DNA of 64,000 nt from Sequoia sempervirens. Its lineage: Eukaryota; Streptophyta; Pinopsida; Cupressales; Cupressaceae. Positions within the stretch are counted from its first letter, which is position 1. Each line of letters opens with the position of its first letter. The translations under genes were made by a program, and so were the position numbers. The DNA lies in NCBI GenBank assembly GCA_007258455.2, contig VDFB02000001.1:18499461-18563460 (forward strand). The letters run 5' to 3'. This document shows, one piece after another, positions 63,276 to 64,000 of this stretch. The notes beneath the pieces were generated by a model, which did no database searches, was not told the origin of the DNA, and saw only the letters and a list, made by a program, of their open reading frames with translations.

Positions 63276-64000
63276 TTTTTCATAGAAATATTTTAAAAAT
63301 TTTCCTATGTTACCTCTATTTCTTCTGCTTTTCAAAAAAATCTATCTTTTTCAAGAACAACTTATTTTTTTTAAAAATGGACTATCTGAGTCTCTTTCCA
63401 ACGTCATCTATAAAACCCATATTTTTTATTTTCCTAACAAATATTATTTTTTAGATTCTATTTTTGAGGGGTTCTTGCATGTTGTTCAAAAATTAGTTTT
63501 TCAAAAAGAGGACAATCTGGGTCTACTTAGAAGGACATTCTCTACAAAACCCATTTCTTCGATTTTTCATAAAAAGATTCAAAAAATTTACCTCTACTGC
63601 TTCTACTTTTCAAAAAAATCTATCGTTTTCAAAAACAACTTATTTTTTCGAAAAACTAATGATCTAGGACTTTTGAGCACACGAGTACCTATAAAACCCA
63701 TATTTTCAATTTTCTCAAACAAATTGTTTTGTGGATTCTATTTTTGAGGGGTTCTTGCATGTTGGTGAAATATTAGTTTTTTGAAAAAAGGACAATCTGG
63801 GTCTTCCCAGAATAACATTGTCTACAAAACCCATTTATCCCATTTTTAGTAAAAAGATTCAAAAAAAATTCCTATGTTTATCTTAATTAAGAATTTTTTT
63901 TCAAAAAAATGGATGATCTAGGTCTCTTTAACAAATGAACACCTATAAAACCGATATTTTCGATTTTCCAAAAAAAATTGTTTCATAGATTCCATTTTTG
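63276..64000 (+). repeat. satellite B, plus orientation, runs off the window
   Basis: B words are visible from TTTTTCATAGAAATAT onward, including GAGGGGTTCTTGCATGTTG at about 63,465 and 63,747. About 2.5 units are seen, and the array continues past the end of the window. Confidence 0.9.

Noticed and set aside
26280..63747. Many 60- to 208-codon ORFs with recurring starts such as MHVGEKLVF or MGHRSTLVT
   Set aside because: They repeat with the satellite units, occur in several frames of the same unit (148 is not a multiple of 3), and break off at random mutations. They are by-products of the A and B monomers.
25567..64000. CRISPR-like array
   Set aside because: The repeats are tandem monomers of 148 or 283 bp without unique spacers, in a eukaryotic genome.

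Overview
The window looks like a heterochromatic, transposon- and satellite-rich stretch of a large land-plant genome, most likely a gymnosperm. That assignment is inference. It rests on a perfect plant-type telomere motif (CCCTAAA)2 at 11,088-11,106, plant GT-AG introns, Ty3/gypsy-type retrotransposon remains, AT-rich intergenic DNA, and coding relics full of TGA/TAG stops of the kind left by methylation-driven C-to-T decay. I see no intact protein-coding gene, no tRNA, no rRNA and no CRISPR.

Left part (1-11,569). AT-rich DNA is followed by a 3-kb block of degenerate telomere-like repeats (about 1,010-4,060). Two 1.1-kb copies of part of that block lie in tandem. Next come an AT-rich tandem repeat (about 4,110-4,620), a GC-richer retrotransposon leader with a TATA box and a broken ORF (about 6,960-8,144), a long purine tract that switches to pyrimidines (about 8,718-9,400), a 44-bp tandem repeat (9,855-10,060) and a broken minus-strand coding relic (about 10,190-10,990).

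Middle part (11,570-25,466). A multi-exon plus-strand pseudogene (11,570-15,104) joins a divergent SET domain to a region resembling the plant En/Spm-type Transposase_24 family, and ends with three tandemly duplicated 75-nt exons. Just downstream, still on the plus strand and with splice sites, lie single-exon to three-exon pieces of three unrelated housekeeping genes: proteasome subunit RPN8, DNA primase small subunit and a kinesin motor. Their exons are phase-compatible. They are followed by a 180-bp tandem repeat and a possible CACTA-type terminus ending GTAGTG at 18,578. This looks like a transposon that captured host gene fragments. Two retrotransposon relics follow: a broken ORF of about 4.1 kb (19,485-23,625) and a gag gene cut off by a 100-base assembly gap (25,467-25,566).

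Right part (25,567-64,000). About 38 kb consist almost entirely of two satellite families that alternate and flip orientation. Family A has a period of about 148 bp and occupies roughly 26 kb. Family B has a period of about 283 bp, is itself an old dimer, and occupies roughly 12 kb. The only non-satellite piece I found is a 320-bp GC-rich insert at 31,589-31,908. Family A exists in at least three intermixed subtypes, and switches between A and B recur at a few places in the A monomer. The many short ORFs in this part are by-products of the repeats. The satellite sequence could be centromeric or knob-like heterochromatin, but nothing in the sequence decides this.
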